From: Peptococcaceae bacterium
GTDB taxonomy: Bacteria; Bacillota; DSM-12270; Thermacetogeniales; Thermacetogeniaceae
DNA length: 6,888 nt
Direction: 5' to 3'
Assembly (NCBI GenBank): GCA_003160265.1
Contig: PLQY01000055.1
Span: forward strand, 5,359-12,246
The notes below the pieces were generated by a model. That model had not been told where the DNA came from and made no database searches. It worked only from the letters and a program-made list of their open reading frames with translations. Position numbers and translations under genes: made by a program. Shown piece by piece: positions 1 through 6,888 of the stretch (its first letter is position 1; each line of letters opens with the position of its first letter).

Positions 1-7
1 CTTTCAT

Positions 8-32
8 CCTACCCCACAAGGGGGTAGGTTTT
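8..32 (+). terminator. Terminator-like hairpin upstream of the glycyl radical enzyme gene
   Basis: CCTACCCC at 8-15 pairs perfectly with GGGGTAGG at 21-28 around a five-base ACAAG loop, and TTTT follows at 29-32. This is the layout of a short intrinsic terminator read on the plus strand; the minus-strand reading has no T-tract. It most likely ends transcription of a gene lying left of the window, or it could act as an attenuator in the enzyme gene's leader. The T-tract is short, so efficiency is uncertain. Confidence 0.6.
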
Positions 33-82
33 CAGAGGCAAGGATCTATAAAAATGAGACATAGCCTCGAAGGCGGCTATTA

Positions 83-91
83 TGATATGAT
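83..91 (+). promoter_or_regulatory. Possible extended -10 promoter for the dehydratase gene
   Basis: TGATATGAT at 83-91 fits an extended -10 element (TGn followed by TATGAT, five of six matches to TATAAT). No good -35 box stands 16-18 bases upstream, which extended -10 promoters tolerate. Transcription would begin near 97-99, after the hairpin at 8-32 and before the Shine-Dalgarno at 166-171. This is a pattern match only. It is incompatible with translation starting at the ATG at 54. Confidence 0.3.
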
Positions 92-165
92 CTCATTAGA
101 AAGTTTGAACAGTCCAGCGGATGAAAAACACGCCCGTTCAACGGCTCAGCAAGAGATCATTTTCC

Positions 166-171
166 GGGAGG
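166..171 (+). promoter_or_regulatory. Shine-Dalgarno site that favours the GTG start at 180
   Basis: GGGAGG at 166-171 lies eight bases before the in-frame GTG at 180-182, which is near-ideal spacing. It is the strongest ribosome binding site among the candidate starts of this gene. The ATG at 54 has a fair AAGGA at 40-44, the ATG at 87 has AAGGCGG about ten bases upstream, and the ATG at 249 has only a distant GAGGG. Confidence 0.55.
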
Positions 172-179
172 CAGAAACT

Positions 180-2618
180 GTGAACGATTCCTCAGGATGC
201 GTTGCTGCTTTAAAAGAGATGCAGAAAAAGAGGGCTGCCGTCAGTCCGATGAATGAAAGGATCGCCAGACTCCGGGAGCGGAGCATGCGGGCTGAAGTCC
301 GAATATCCGGCGAAAGGGCGGCATTAATCACCAATTTTTATCAGAGTGGAATCGCCGCCGGAAAATCGTTTCCCGTTCAGCGGGCACTGGCTTTCAAATA
401 CCTGATGGAGCATGTCAGCCTGCCGGTTGAAGACGGTCAGTTGATCATCGGATTGAGAGGGACCGGGCCGCAGGAGGTTCCCACGTATCCCGAAATGTGC
501 ACGCACAGCCTGAAGGACCTGGAAATCTTAAATTCCAGGGCAAACATGCCTTACAGGGTGGATGATCAAACCGCGGAATTATATAAAACCAAGGTAATTC
601 CGGCCTGGAAAGGCAATGCCTTGAGAGACATAATCTTTGACAACCTTTCCGGCGAGTGGCTGGATGCTTATCAAGCGGGGATCTGGACGGAATTTATGGA
701 ACAAAGGGCCCCCGGTCACACCGCCGGCGGCGAAAGAATTTTTGCCAGCGGCCTTCTTGATGTGAAAAAAGAAATCAGAGCAAAAATGCTGGAGCAAAAG
801 ACGAGCGAACCGGAGTACTTTGATAAGATCGAAGAGCTCAAGGCGATGGATATCGCGGCAGACGCCATGCTGACCTATGCCGGGCGCTATGTGGAAATAC
901 TCGAAAAAATGGCCGGGGAAGAAGAGGATGACGAGAGAAAAAAGGAATTAACTGAAATGGCAAGAATCTGCCGCCGCGTCCCCGCCCACGCCCCGCAAGA
1001 TTTCTGGGAGGCGCTTCAGCATTACTGGTTTGTCCACCTCGGCGTAGTTTATGAAACAAACCCCTGGGACTCTTACAACCCTGGCCGGCTGGACCAGCAT
1101 CTATATCCGTTTTACGAAAAAGATCTGGCGGAGGGGAAGCTAACCAGGGAAAGGGCAAAAGAACTCCTGGAGGCTTTCTGGATCAAGTTCAACAACCAGC
1201 CGTCGGTACCGAAAGTCGGGGTCACGGCCGAAGAAAGCTTCACCTACACCGACTTTACCAAGATCAATATTGGCGGGCTGAAAAAAGACGGCGCCGATGG
1301 CGTCAATGAAATCTCCTACCTGCTGCTGGATGTCCTTGACGGGATCAGGACAATGCAGCCCAACACCGCAGTGCTGGTAAGCGATAAAAACCCCGAACGC
1401 TTCATCCGGAAAGCGTTGAAAGTAGTCCGCCCCGGATTTGGGGAGCCGCCCTTCTTCAATTTTGACGGCGTCATCATCAAAATGCTAAGACAGGGTAAAA
1501 AGCTTGAAGACGCCCGCACCGCCGGGGTCAGCGGATGCGTGGAAACGGGGGCGTTTGGAAAGGAAGCCTATATCCTGACGGGATATTTCAACCTGCCCAA
1601 AATCCTCGAAATTACCTTGAACAACGGTATTGACCCGCAGAGCGGAAAAAGACTCGGCCTGGAGACGGGAAATCCGGCAGGCTTTCAGACCTACGACGAA
1701 CTCGGTGAGGCTTTTATCAAACAGGTCAAATATTTCCTGGATATCAAAATGCAAGGCAACGACCTCATCGAAGCGCTTTTTGCCAAGTACATGCCCGTTC
1801 CCTTCCTGTCGCTCTGGACTGACGACTGCGTTGCCAGAGCCAGGGATTACAACGCCGGGGGCGCCAGATACAATACCCAATATGTGCAAATAGTTGGCCT
1901 GGGCACCCTGGCGTACGGTTTGACCGCCATCAAGTACCACGTTTTTGACAAGAAGACCTTTTCCATGCCCGAATTGCTTGCCGCCTTGAGACAAAACTTT
2001 GCAGAAAAGTATGAAGTGATGAGGCAGATCATCTTGAACAAAACCCCCAGGTACGGAGAAGACGATGATTACACCGACGCCATCGCCAAGAAAATAGTTA
2101 ACGATATAGTGGAGATGATTGAAAGCTACCCGCCGTCTCCGGTCAGAAGGGCATCAAAAAGGGCTTACTTCCTGCCTACCACCGCCCACGTCTATTTTGG
2201 CAAAGTTACGGGCGCCACCCCTGACGGAAGAAAAGCCGGCATCCCGGTCTCTGAAGGCATTTCCCCGGTTCAAGGCAGCGACAAAAAAGGAATTGCCGCG
2301 GTTTTCAGGTCCGTTTCCAAGTGCGACTGGGACAAGACCGGCGGAGCGCTCCTCAACCAGAAACTGACCCCGGACCTGCTTGAAGGTGAGGAAAACCTGG
2401 AGAAGCTTGCCCAGCTTATCAAAACCTTCTTCAACATGGGAGGGCATCATGTCCAGTTTAATGTGGTAAGCGTGGCTCTGCTCCGGGAGGCCCAGCAGCG
2501 GCCGCAAGACTTCCAGGACCTGATGGTCAGGGTGGCCGGCTACAGCGATTACTTTGTCAATCTGCCAAAAGGCTTGCAGGACGAGATTATTGCCAGGACT
2601 GAGCATAAAGCAGTATAA
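180..2618 (+). CDS. hypD: Glycyl radical enzyme, probable trans-4-hydroxy-L-proline dehydratase
   Basis: Predicted cytoplasmic GRE of the pyruvate formate-lyase superfamily that would convert trans-4-hydroxy-L-proline to pyrroline-5-carboxylate and water. Numbering from the GTG at 180 gives 812 residues: an N-terminal PFL domain, the catalytic thiyl Cys453 in GCVE (Glu455 the likely base), and a C-terminal RVAGYS with radical Gly787. A single Cys rather than a CC pair rules out formate acetyltransferase. Phe172, His180, Asp297, Ser353, Asp358, Phe359, Glu455, Tyr469 and Thr667/668 fall where recalled HypD pocket residues F152, H160, D278, S334, D339, F340, E436, Y450 and T645 should be. The frame is open to the left edge, with another start at 54 (854 residues); family alignment begins near the Met at 249 (789 residues). 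GTG 180 is preferred for its Shine-Dalgarno. Third-position GC is 19/42 codons upstream of it against 27/42 in a body sample. Close relatives such as HplG remain possible. Confidence 0.8.
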   Translation: MNDSSGCVAALKEMQKKRAAVSPMNERIARLRERSMRAEVRISGERAALITNFYQSGIAAGKSFPVQRALAFKYLMEHVSLPVEDGQLIIGLRGTGPQEVPTYPEMCTHSLKDLEILNSRANMPYRVDDQTAELYKTKVIPAWKGNALRDIIFDNLSGEWLDAYQAGIWTEFMEQRAPGHTAGGERIFASGLLDVKKEIRAKMLEQKTSEPEYFDKIEELKAMDIAADAMLTYAGRYVEILEKMAGEEEDDERKKELTEMARICRRVPAHAPQDFWEALQHYWFVHLGVVYETNPWDSYNPGRLDQHLYPFYEKDLAEGKLTRERAKELLEAFWIKFNNQPSVPKVGVTAEESFTYTDFTKINIGGLKKDGADGVNEISYLLLDVLDGIRTMQPNTAVLVSDKNPERFIRKALKVVRPGFGEPPFFNFDGVIIKMLRQGKKLEDARTAGVSGCVETGAFGKEAYILTGYFNLPKILEITLNNGIDPQSGKRLGLETGNPAGFQTYDELGEAFIKQVKYFLDIKMQGNDLIEALFAKYMPVPFLSLWTDDCVARARDYNAGGARYNTQYVQIVGLGTLAYGLTAIKYHVFDKKTFSMPELLAALRQNFAEKYEVMRQIILNKTPRYGEDDDYTDAIAKKIVNDIVEMIESYPPSPVRRASKRAYFLPTTAHVYFGKVTGATPDGRKAGIPVSEGISPVQGSDKKGIAAVFRSVSKCDWDKTGGALLNQKLTPDLLEGEENLEKLAQLIKTFFNMGGHHVQFNVVSVALLREAQQRPQDFQDLMVRVAGYSDYFVNLPKGLQDEIIARTEHKAV

Positions 2619-2637
2619 GGTTGGGATGTGCTGACAG

Positions 2638-3540
2638 ATGGCCTCCGGATCGATCTTCAACATCTCAAGATATGCCGTGCACGACGGACCCGGGATCAGG
2701 ACAACGGTATTTCTCAAAGGATGTCCTTTAAGATGCTGGTGGTGTCACAACCCCGAGGGTGTTTCTCAAGAAAGATCACTGATGTTTTTCGAGTATAAGT
2801 GCATCCTGTGCAAAACCTGTGCCGGTGTTTGCCCGGCAGGGGCGTTCTCGTTTGCAAATAACCTTCATCATCTTGACCGCACAAGCTGCAATAATTGCGG
2901 CCTTTGTTCCGAAACCTGCCCCACGGAGGCCTTGAGCCATGCCGGGAGAATGATCGCGGTTACAGAGCTGATGCAAGAGATCGAGAAAGATGTCTTACTG
3001 TATGATAATTCAGGAGGAGGAGTGACTTTTTCAGGCGGGGAACCGCTGTTGCAGCATCTCTTCTTGAACGAAGCGCTTACGGAATGCAAGAACAGGGACC
3101 TTCGAACTGTGCTGGATACGTCAGGGTATGCTTCCGAAGCAGTATTGTCATCGGTCCTGGATCGTGTCGACGTGATTCTCTACGACCTGAAGCTGGCCGA
3201 TGAGGAGGAACACAGAAAATACACCGGTGTTTCCAACAACCCCATCAAAGAAAATCTGCGGATGCTGGCGGACAGGGGCAGGGGCCGGGATGTTATCCTG
3301 CGCTTTCCCGTGATCCCCGGTATCACCGATACACAAAAGAATGTAGACGCTCTTGTGGAATTTATCTCCACACTGAAAGGCATCAATGAGATCGACCTGC
3401 TCCTTTTTCATGATGTAAGCGAAAAGTACCACAGGCTGGGCATGGAGTATCAAATGCCTGTGCGACAGGCTCCTGCGCCGTCAAAAATAAAGTACATCAA
3501 AGAAAGATTCGAATCAATTGGCCTGTACGTGAAAACGTGA
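2638..3540 (+). CDS. Glycyl radical enzyme activating enzyme (radical SAM)
   Basis: This 300-residue protein is the predicted activase of the preceding enzyme. It would cleave S-adenosylmethionine and abstract hydrogen from the partner's Gly to create the stable glycyl radical. The radical-SAM CxxxCxxC motif is Cys29, Cys33 and Cys36 (CPLRCWWC), preceded by the activase hallmark DGPGIRT at 16-22. An inserted ferredoxin-like domain carries two further [4Fe-4S] cysteine sets, Cys55/58/61/65 and Cys84/87/90/94, typical of activases for GRE eliminases and absent from the short PFL activase. The SAM-contacting GGE motif is at 133-135. Length is normal for the class. It starts 19 bases after the enzyme's stop with a modest purine-rich AAGG/GGGA upstream, so the two genes are probably co-transcribed. 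The assignment to this partner rests on adjacency. Confidence 0.93.
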   Translation: MASGSIFNISRYAVHDGPGIRTTVFLKGCPLRCWWCHNPEGVSQERSLMFFEYKCILCKTCAGVCPAGAFSFANNLHHLDRTSCNNCGLCSETCPTEALSHAGRMIAVTELMQEIEKDVLLYDNSGGGVTFSGGEPLLQHLFLNEALTECKNRDLRTVLDTSGYASEAVLSSVLDRVDVILYDLKLADEEEHRKYTGVSNNPIKENLRMLADRGRGRDVILRFPVIPGITDTQKNVDALVEFISTLKGINEIDLLLFHDVSEKYHRLGMEYQMPVRQAPAPSKIKYIKERFESIGLYVKT

Positions 3541-3551
3541 ACTGCGGCAGG

Positions 3552-4265
3552 TCATCCCCCGAGATAGGCCTTGACCACTTCGTCGTGGCCGGCCAGTTCT
3601 CCGGCCGGGCCGGACAGTTTGACCGAACCGGTTTCCAGAACGTAGCCTTTGTCTGCCATTTTGAGAGCCAGGCGGGCGTTTTGCTCCACCAGCAAGACCG
3701 TTGTTCCGGAGGCGGCGGTCTCCTTCAGGATATTGAAGATCAGTTGGACAAACAGGGGGGCCAGACCCAGCGACGGCTCATCCAGCATCAGGAGCCGCGG
3801 TTCGACCATCATCGCCCGGCCCATGGCCAGCATCTGCTGCTCGCCGCCGGAAAGAGTGCCCGCCAGTTGGTTTTTTCTTTCGGCCAGGCGGGGGAACAGA
3901 TCCAGGATCATCTCCAGGCGGGACTTGAGATAGCTCTTTTCCCGGCGCCGGGAAAACCCTCCCAGGTCGAGGTTCTCCAGCACGGTCATGTCGCGAAAGA
4001 CGCGCCTGCCCTCGGGAACATGCGTGATTCCCAGGGAGACTATCTTGTCGGGGGGCAGATGATGAATTTCCCGCCCATCAAACAGAATGCGACCGTGATG
4101 GGGAGGATTCAAGCCGGAAATGGCACGCAGGGTGGTGGTTTTGCCAGCCCCGTTGTTGCCCAGGATCACCACGATCTCCTTTTCCTCCACAGTAAGGGAG
4201 ATATCGCTGACAGCCTGGATCTTACCGTATGAAACGCTCACTCCGTCCAGTTCAAGAAGCGGCAT
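3552..4265 (-). CDS. livF: Branched-chain amino acid-type ABC transporter ATP-binding protein LivF
   Basis: One of the two cytoplasmic ATPases that power a HAAT-family (branched-chain and related amino acid) importer. From the chosen start it has 237 residues, the usual LivF length. Visible motifs are Walker A GNNGAGKTT (36-44), the ABC signature LSGGE (138-142), Walker B with LLMLDEP (158-164) and the D-loop SLGL. The switch region reads LVEQN, with Gln in place of the common His, as is normal for LivF. The ATG at 4265 is preferred because GGGAGAGGA lies five bases upstream and the protein then begins MPLLELDGVS, as family members do. An ATG at 4289 would add eight residues and has a weaker AGGTG. 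Its start overlaps the livG end by 14 bases. It is the last gene of the cassette and ends 11 bases from the convergent activase gene. The imported substrate cannot be read from the ATPase. Confidence 0.94.
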   Translation of the reverse strand: MPLLELDGVSVSYGKIQAVSDISLTVEEKEIVVILGNNGAGKTTTLRAISGLNPPHHGRILFDGREIHHLPPDKIVSLGITHVPEGRRVFRDMTVLENLDLGGFSRRREKSYLKSRLEMILDLFPRLAERKNQLAGTLSGGEQQMLAMGRAMMVEPRLLMLDEPSLGLAPLFVQLIFNILKETAASGTTVLLVEQNARLALKMADKGYVLETGSVKLSGPAGELAGHDEVVKAYLGG

Positions 4266-5025
4266 CGAAATCCTCTCCCAGATAGGCATTGATCACCTGC
4301 TCGTCATTCCTCACCGTTTCCGGCGGTCCTTCGGCGATCTTCCGGCCGTAATCCAGCACCACGATGTGGTTGGATATCTGCATGACCATGCCCATATTGT
4401 GGTCGATCATCACGACGGTGATCCCCAGTTGTACAATCTCCCGGATCAGAGCCAGCAGTCTTTCCTGCTCGTTGTGGTTCATGCCCGCCGCCGGTTCGTC
4501 CAGCAAAAGGAGCTTCGGCTCGGAGGCAAGTGCCCTGGCTATTTCCAGGCGGCGCTGATCCCCGTAGGGTAGTTGCCGGGCCTGGTAATCGTAAAAATCG
4601 GTCAAACCGACGAATTCCAGCCACCGAAAACTTTTTTCCCGGACATTCCTTTCGTCGCGCCGCGATCTTCCGGTTCTGAATAGACATCGCAAGAGGCCGC
4701 ACCCGGTCCGGGTATGCTGTCCGGCCGCCACGTTCTCGACCGCGGTTAGGGCGTTGAAAAGCCTGATGTTTTGAAATGTCCGGCAGATACCGCGTTCGGT
4801 AATCTGATACGGGGGGCGCCCCACGAGATTTTCCCCTCCGAAAAGGATTCGTCCGCCGGTCGGCCTGTAAAAACCGGTGATGCAGTTGAAGACACAGGTT
4901 TTGCCAGCCCCGTTGGGACCAATCAGGCTGGTGACCTGTCCCTTAGCCACCGAAAAAGAGAGGTCCGAAATCGCCATCAGGCCGCCAAAGGTGAGGGTCA
5001 GGTTTTCCACCGTCAGGATGTTCAT
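4252..5025 (-). CDS. livG: Branched-chain amino acid-type ABC transporter ATP-binding protein LivG
   Basis: Second ATPase of the importer, predicted to pair with LivF under the LivH/LivM channel. The 257-residue form (E. coli LivG is about 255) starts at the ATG that overlaps the livM stop as ATGA, the usual coupled arrangement. Walker A is GPNGAGKT (36-43), Walker B is LLLLDEP (172-178) followed by AAGM, and the switch His209 sits in MIDHN. The signature reads LPYGDQ (152-157) rather than LSGGQ; this variant is familiar in LivG proteins and is not a defect. The RTFQNIRLF segment (82-90) around the Q-loop is characteristic of LivG. The frame is open further upstream, to a possible start near 5127, but that would run far into livM and is unlikely. 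Confidence 0.94.
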   Translation of the reverse strand: MNILTVENLTLTFGGLMAISDLSFSVAKGQVTSLIGPNGAGKTCVFNCITGFYRPTGGRILFGGENLVGRPPYQITERGICRTFQNIRLFNALTAVENVAAGQHTRTGCGLLRCLFRTGRSRRDERNVREKSFRWLEFVGLTDFYDYQARQLPYGDQRRLEIARALASEPKLLLLDEPAAGMNHNEQERLLALIREIVQLGITVVMIDHNMGMVMQISNHIVVLDYGRKIAEGPPETVRNDEQVINAYLGEDFDAAS

Positions 5026-6023
5026 TCTCCCCCACCCCCCAAAGAAAGCGCAGACCCGTTGCCGGGCTTCTTCCCGGCCGTCTTCCCGACCAATGGTTTG
5101 AACACGCCCCGGATATTCTCCGGCCACATACCCTGTGGCCGCAGGATCATGAAAACGACCATCAGCAAACCGAAAACGAGCAGCCGGAAGAGGGCCACAC
5201 CCCTCAGCAACTCAGGCAGCACGACGACCAGCACCGCCCCGACAAGAACCCCCGGAATGCTCCCCAAGCCTCCCAGGATAACAGCGATCAGGATCAGCAC
5301 CGACTGGCTGTAGCTGAAACTTTCCGGAGCAATGGCCGTCATGCTGACTGCATACACAGCGCCGACCATGCTCCCCCACATCGCTCCGGTAATGTAGGCG
5401 TAGAGCTTGAACAGGGCGGTATTGACCCCCATGGCCATGGCGGCGTCCTCGTCTTCGCGGATATAATGCCAGGCCCTGCCCACCCGCGAGTACCGCAGGG
5501 AATAGGCGCCCACCACGCCGAGCACGACCAGGATGATCATCATATAATAGTAGTCAGTCATGGAGAAGGCATGCGCCCCCAGCCTGAGTGGATGAATTCC
5601 GAAAATTCCGGTCGCCCCACCGGTAATTTTCAGGTTCGTGGCCAGGAGCTGGACGATCTCCCCGAACCCCAGGGTGACGACGGCCAGGTAGTCGCTCCGG
5701 AGGCGCAGAGTCGGCCCTCCGATGATCACCCCGGCCAGGGCGGCGCCGAGGATACAGAAGGGGATACAGAACCAGAACGAGAAATGCAGGTGGGTCATCA
5801 GGATCCCGGTTGTGTAGGCGCCGATGGCGAAGAAAGCTGCATAGCCCAGATCCAGCAGGCCGCAATAACCGACCACCATGTTCAAGCCGATGGCCAGCAC
5901 CATGTAGAACTCGATCTGCACCCCCAACTCGATATAGTAGGGATTCCGGACCAGCAGCGGGACCAGGAGGCCGGCAATCAGAGCCACACTTCCTGCTGTT
6001 AAAGAGTGCCTACCCTTAGCCAT
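5022..6023 (-). CDS. livM: Branched-chain amino acid-type ABC transporter permease LivM
   Basis: Integral membrane permease of the importer, 333 residues from the ATG at 6023, with many hydrophobic segments suggesting eight or more membrane spans. The first is near residues 10-25, followed by a segment with YYIELGVQIEFYMVLAIGLN, typical of LivM. The cytoplasmic coupling segment near the C-terminus is recognisable as GGLGSIPGVLVGA followed by PELLRG. The start overlaps the livH stop as TGATG (one base). A GTG one codon upstream (6026) is an alternative using the same GGGGG Shine-Dalgarno and adds one residue. The charged, Gly/Lys-rich tail ends in the ATGA overlap with livG. LivM would form a heterodimer with LivH and contact the two ATPases. 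Confidence 0.93.
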   Translation of the reverse strand: MAKGRHSLTAGSVALIAGLLVPLLVRNPYYIELGVQIEFYMVLAIGLNMVVGYCGLLDLGYAAFFAIGAYTTGILMTHLHFSFWFCIPFCILGAALAGVIIGGPTLRLRSDYLAVVTLGFGEIVQLLATNLKITGGATGIFGIHPLRLGAHAFSMTDYYYMMIILVVLGVVGAYSLRYSRVGRAWHYIREDEDAAMAMGVNTALFKLYAYITGAMWGSMVGAVYAVSMTAIAPESFSYSQSVLILIAVILGGLGSIPGVLVGAVLVVVLPELLRGVALFRLLVFGLLMVVFMILRPQGMWPENIRGVFKPLVGKTAGKKPGNGSALSLGGGGE

Positions 6024-6888
6024 CACATCCGACCCCCGATTTTTTCACCCAGAATTCCTGTCGGCTTGAAAACGAGCAACAGAATGAGCACGCCAAAAGT
6101 AAAGATGTTTTCCCACTGGGAGCCCAGGTAGGCGCTCCCAACAGCTTCCAAGACCCCCAGGACAAAACCGCCCACCACCGCTCCCGGAATATTCCCGATG
6201 CCGCCGAGCACGGCCGCCGTAAAGGCCTTGAGTCCAATGTCAAAACCCATCATAAAGTCGATCTCTTTATAATACAGGCCGGCCATCACCCCCGCGGCCC
6301 CTGCCAGGATGGAGCCCAGGAGAAAGGTCAGGGTTATGATCTGGCTGATGTTAATGCCCATGAGTTGAGCCGCATCCTTGTCCAGGGCGATGGCACGCAT
6401 GGCCTTGCCGAAAATCGATTTCTGCACGAAAATCTGCAGGCTGGCCATCAACACCAGGGACGCCGCAAATATCAACACCTGCATGTAAGTGATGCTGGCG
6501 CCGAAAACAGAAAAACCGGCAGGTGACGAGGTGAAGGGGTAGACCAGGAACTGGGAACCCCAGCCCGGAGTCGCCAGCACGCCGTTTTCCAGGATCAGGG
6601 ACATACCCAGGGCGCTGATCAGCAAACTGAGGATGGGCGCCTTGCGCAGGGGTTTGTAGGCGATCCTTTCCACCCCGGCACCCAGAACACCGACCACGAT
6701 CATGGCCAGGACGAAGGCGAGCACCAGTCCGAGGGCTGTACCGCCTCCCTTGCCGAAAAGCAGGGAGAGCACTGTGAATCCAATAAAGGCGCCCATCATG
6801 TACAGGTCACCGTGGGCGAAATTAATGAGCCTGATGATGCCGTAGACCATGGAATAACCGAGGGCGACCAAGGCGTAAAAGGACCCTA
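6023..6888 (-). CDS. livH: Branched-chain amino acid-type ABC transporter permease LivH (5' end beyond window)
   Basis: Second integral membrane permease, with about 288 residues visible. The reading frame continues without a stop to the right edge, and the residues before the first in-window start candidate (a TTG at 6871) read GSFYALVALGYSMVYG. That matches the end of the first LivH membrane segment, so about 10-20 N-terminal residues lie outside the window and the TTG is not a real start. Family marks are INFAHGDLYMMG, the coupling stretch GGIGNIPGAVVGG, and the C-terminal FTFGVLILLLVFKPTGILG. The stop overlaps the livM start by one base. The operon promoter, and probably a periplasmic or lipoprotein binding component (livK/livJ type), would be further right. 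Confidence 0.93.
   Translation of the reverse strand, partial: GSFYALVALGYSMVYGIIRLINFAHGDLYMMGAFIGFTVLSLLFGKGGGTALGLVLAFVLAMIVVGVLGAGVERIAYKPLRKAPILSLLISALGMSLILENGVLATPGWGSQFLVYPFTSSPAGFSVFGASITYMQVLIFAASLVLMASLQIFVQKSIFGKAMRAIALDKDAAQLMGINISQIITLTFLLGSILAGAAGVMAGLYYKEIDFMMGFDIGLKAFTAAVLGGIGNIPGAVVGGFVLGVLEAVGSAYLGSQWENIFTFGVLILLLVFKPTGILGEKIGGRM

Noticed and set aside
56..86. GAGACA (56-61) and TATGAT (81-86) as a -35/-10 pair
   Set aside because: The 19-base spacing is long and the -35 match is only four of six; the overlapping TGATATGAT at 83-91 is the better candidate.
1485..1994. A 169-codon minus-strand reading frame inside the GRE gene
   Set aside because: It is antisense to the most conserved part of the enzyme, including the catalytic Cys motif, and resembles no known protein; it is a shadow of the plus-strand codon pattern.
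180..2618. Identification as 4-hydroxyphenylacetate decarboxylase (HpdB) or benzylsuccinate synthase
   Set aside because: HpdB is longer with a wider Cys-to-Gly spacing and normally has a small subunit gene beside it, which is absent here. Benzylsuccinate synthase also comes with small subunit genes. The FMEQRAPGH and SFTYTDF segments fit HypD better.
2154..2717. A 187-codon minus-strand reading frame spanning the junction of the GRE and the activase
   Set aside because: It is antisense to the glycyl-radical motif and the activase N-terminus, with no supporting ribosome binding site or family resemblance.
3587..3606. GGCCGG/CCGGCC inverted repeat about 50 bases after the activase stop, as a possible terminator
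   Set aside because: It has no T-tract on the plus strand, the six-base arms are themselves palindromic and common in GC-rich sequence, and it lies within livF codons.
3537..4232. A 231-codon plus-strand reading frame that begins with GTG overlapping the activase stop (GTGA), looking like a third operon gene
   Set aside because: It lies opposite livF, whose Walker A, signature and Walker B motifs are intact on the minus strand; the plus-strand translation is low-complexity, rich in Gln, Gly and His, with no recognisable domain.
5466..6002. A 178-codon plus-strand reading frame inside livM
   Set aside because: Its His/Asp/Gln-rich translation is the usual reverse-strand image of a hydrophobic permease; the minus-strand LivM is clearly the real product.

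Overview
The window carries two gene blocks that point at each other. On the plus strand (180-3540) is a two-gene unit: a glycyl radical enzyme (GRE) of the hydroxyproline dehydratase (HypD) type and its radical-SAM activating enzyme. On the minus strand, covering 3552 to the right edge, is a tightly packed branched-chain amino acid-type ABC importer cassette, transcribed right to left as livH (5' end cut off by the window edge), livM, livG, livF. The two blocks end only 11 bases apart.

Organism: the oxygen-sensitive GRE and its ferredoxin-domain activase indicate an anaerobe. The moderately GC-rich coding sequence and purine-rich Shine-Dalgarno sites would fit an anaerobic Bacillota (for example a Peptococcaceae-like lineage), but a deltaproteobacterial-type anaerobe is not excluded. 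The lineage is inference only.

Layout: 1-179 is a leader region with a terminator-like hairpin (8-32), a possible extended -10 promoter box (83-91) and a strong Shine-Dalgarno (166-171) before a GTG start at 180. The GRE (180-2618) has the catalytic Cys in a GCVE motif, the RVAGYS glycyl-radical motif near the C-terminus, and every substrate-pocket residue that I recall for trans-4-hydroxy-L-proline dehydratase, at matching spacing. The activase follows 19 bases later. The Liv genes overlap by 1, 4 and 14 bases, so they are almost certainly one translationally coupled operon whose promoter, and probably its substrate-binding protein gene, lie beyond the right edge.

How they may work together: the GRE would dehydrate trans-4-hydroxy-L-proline to pyrroline-5-carboxylate (P5C) after the activase installs the glycyl radical. 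P5C reductase would then make proline, but no proC is in the window. The Liv system could import the amino acid, but this is inferred only from adjacency. I see no mobile element, CRISPR array, tRNA or rRNA. The most useful open questions are the exact substrate of the GRE (HypD versus relatives such as the D-hydroxyproline C-N lyase HplG), its true start, and whether the importer serves the same pathway.
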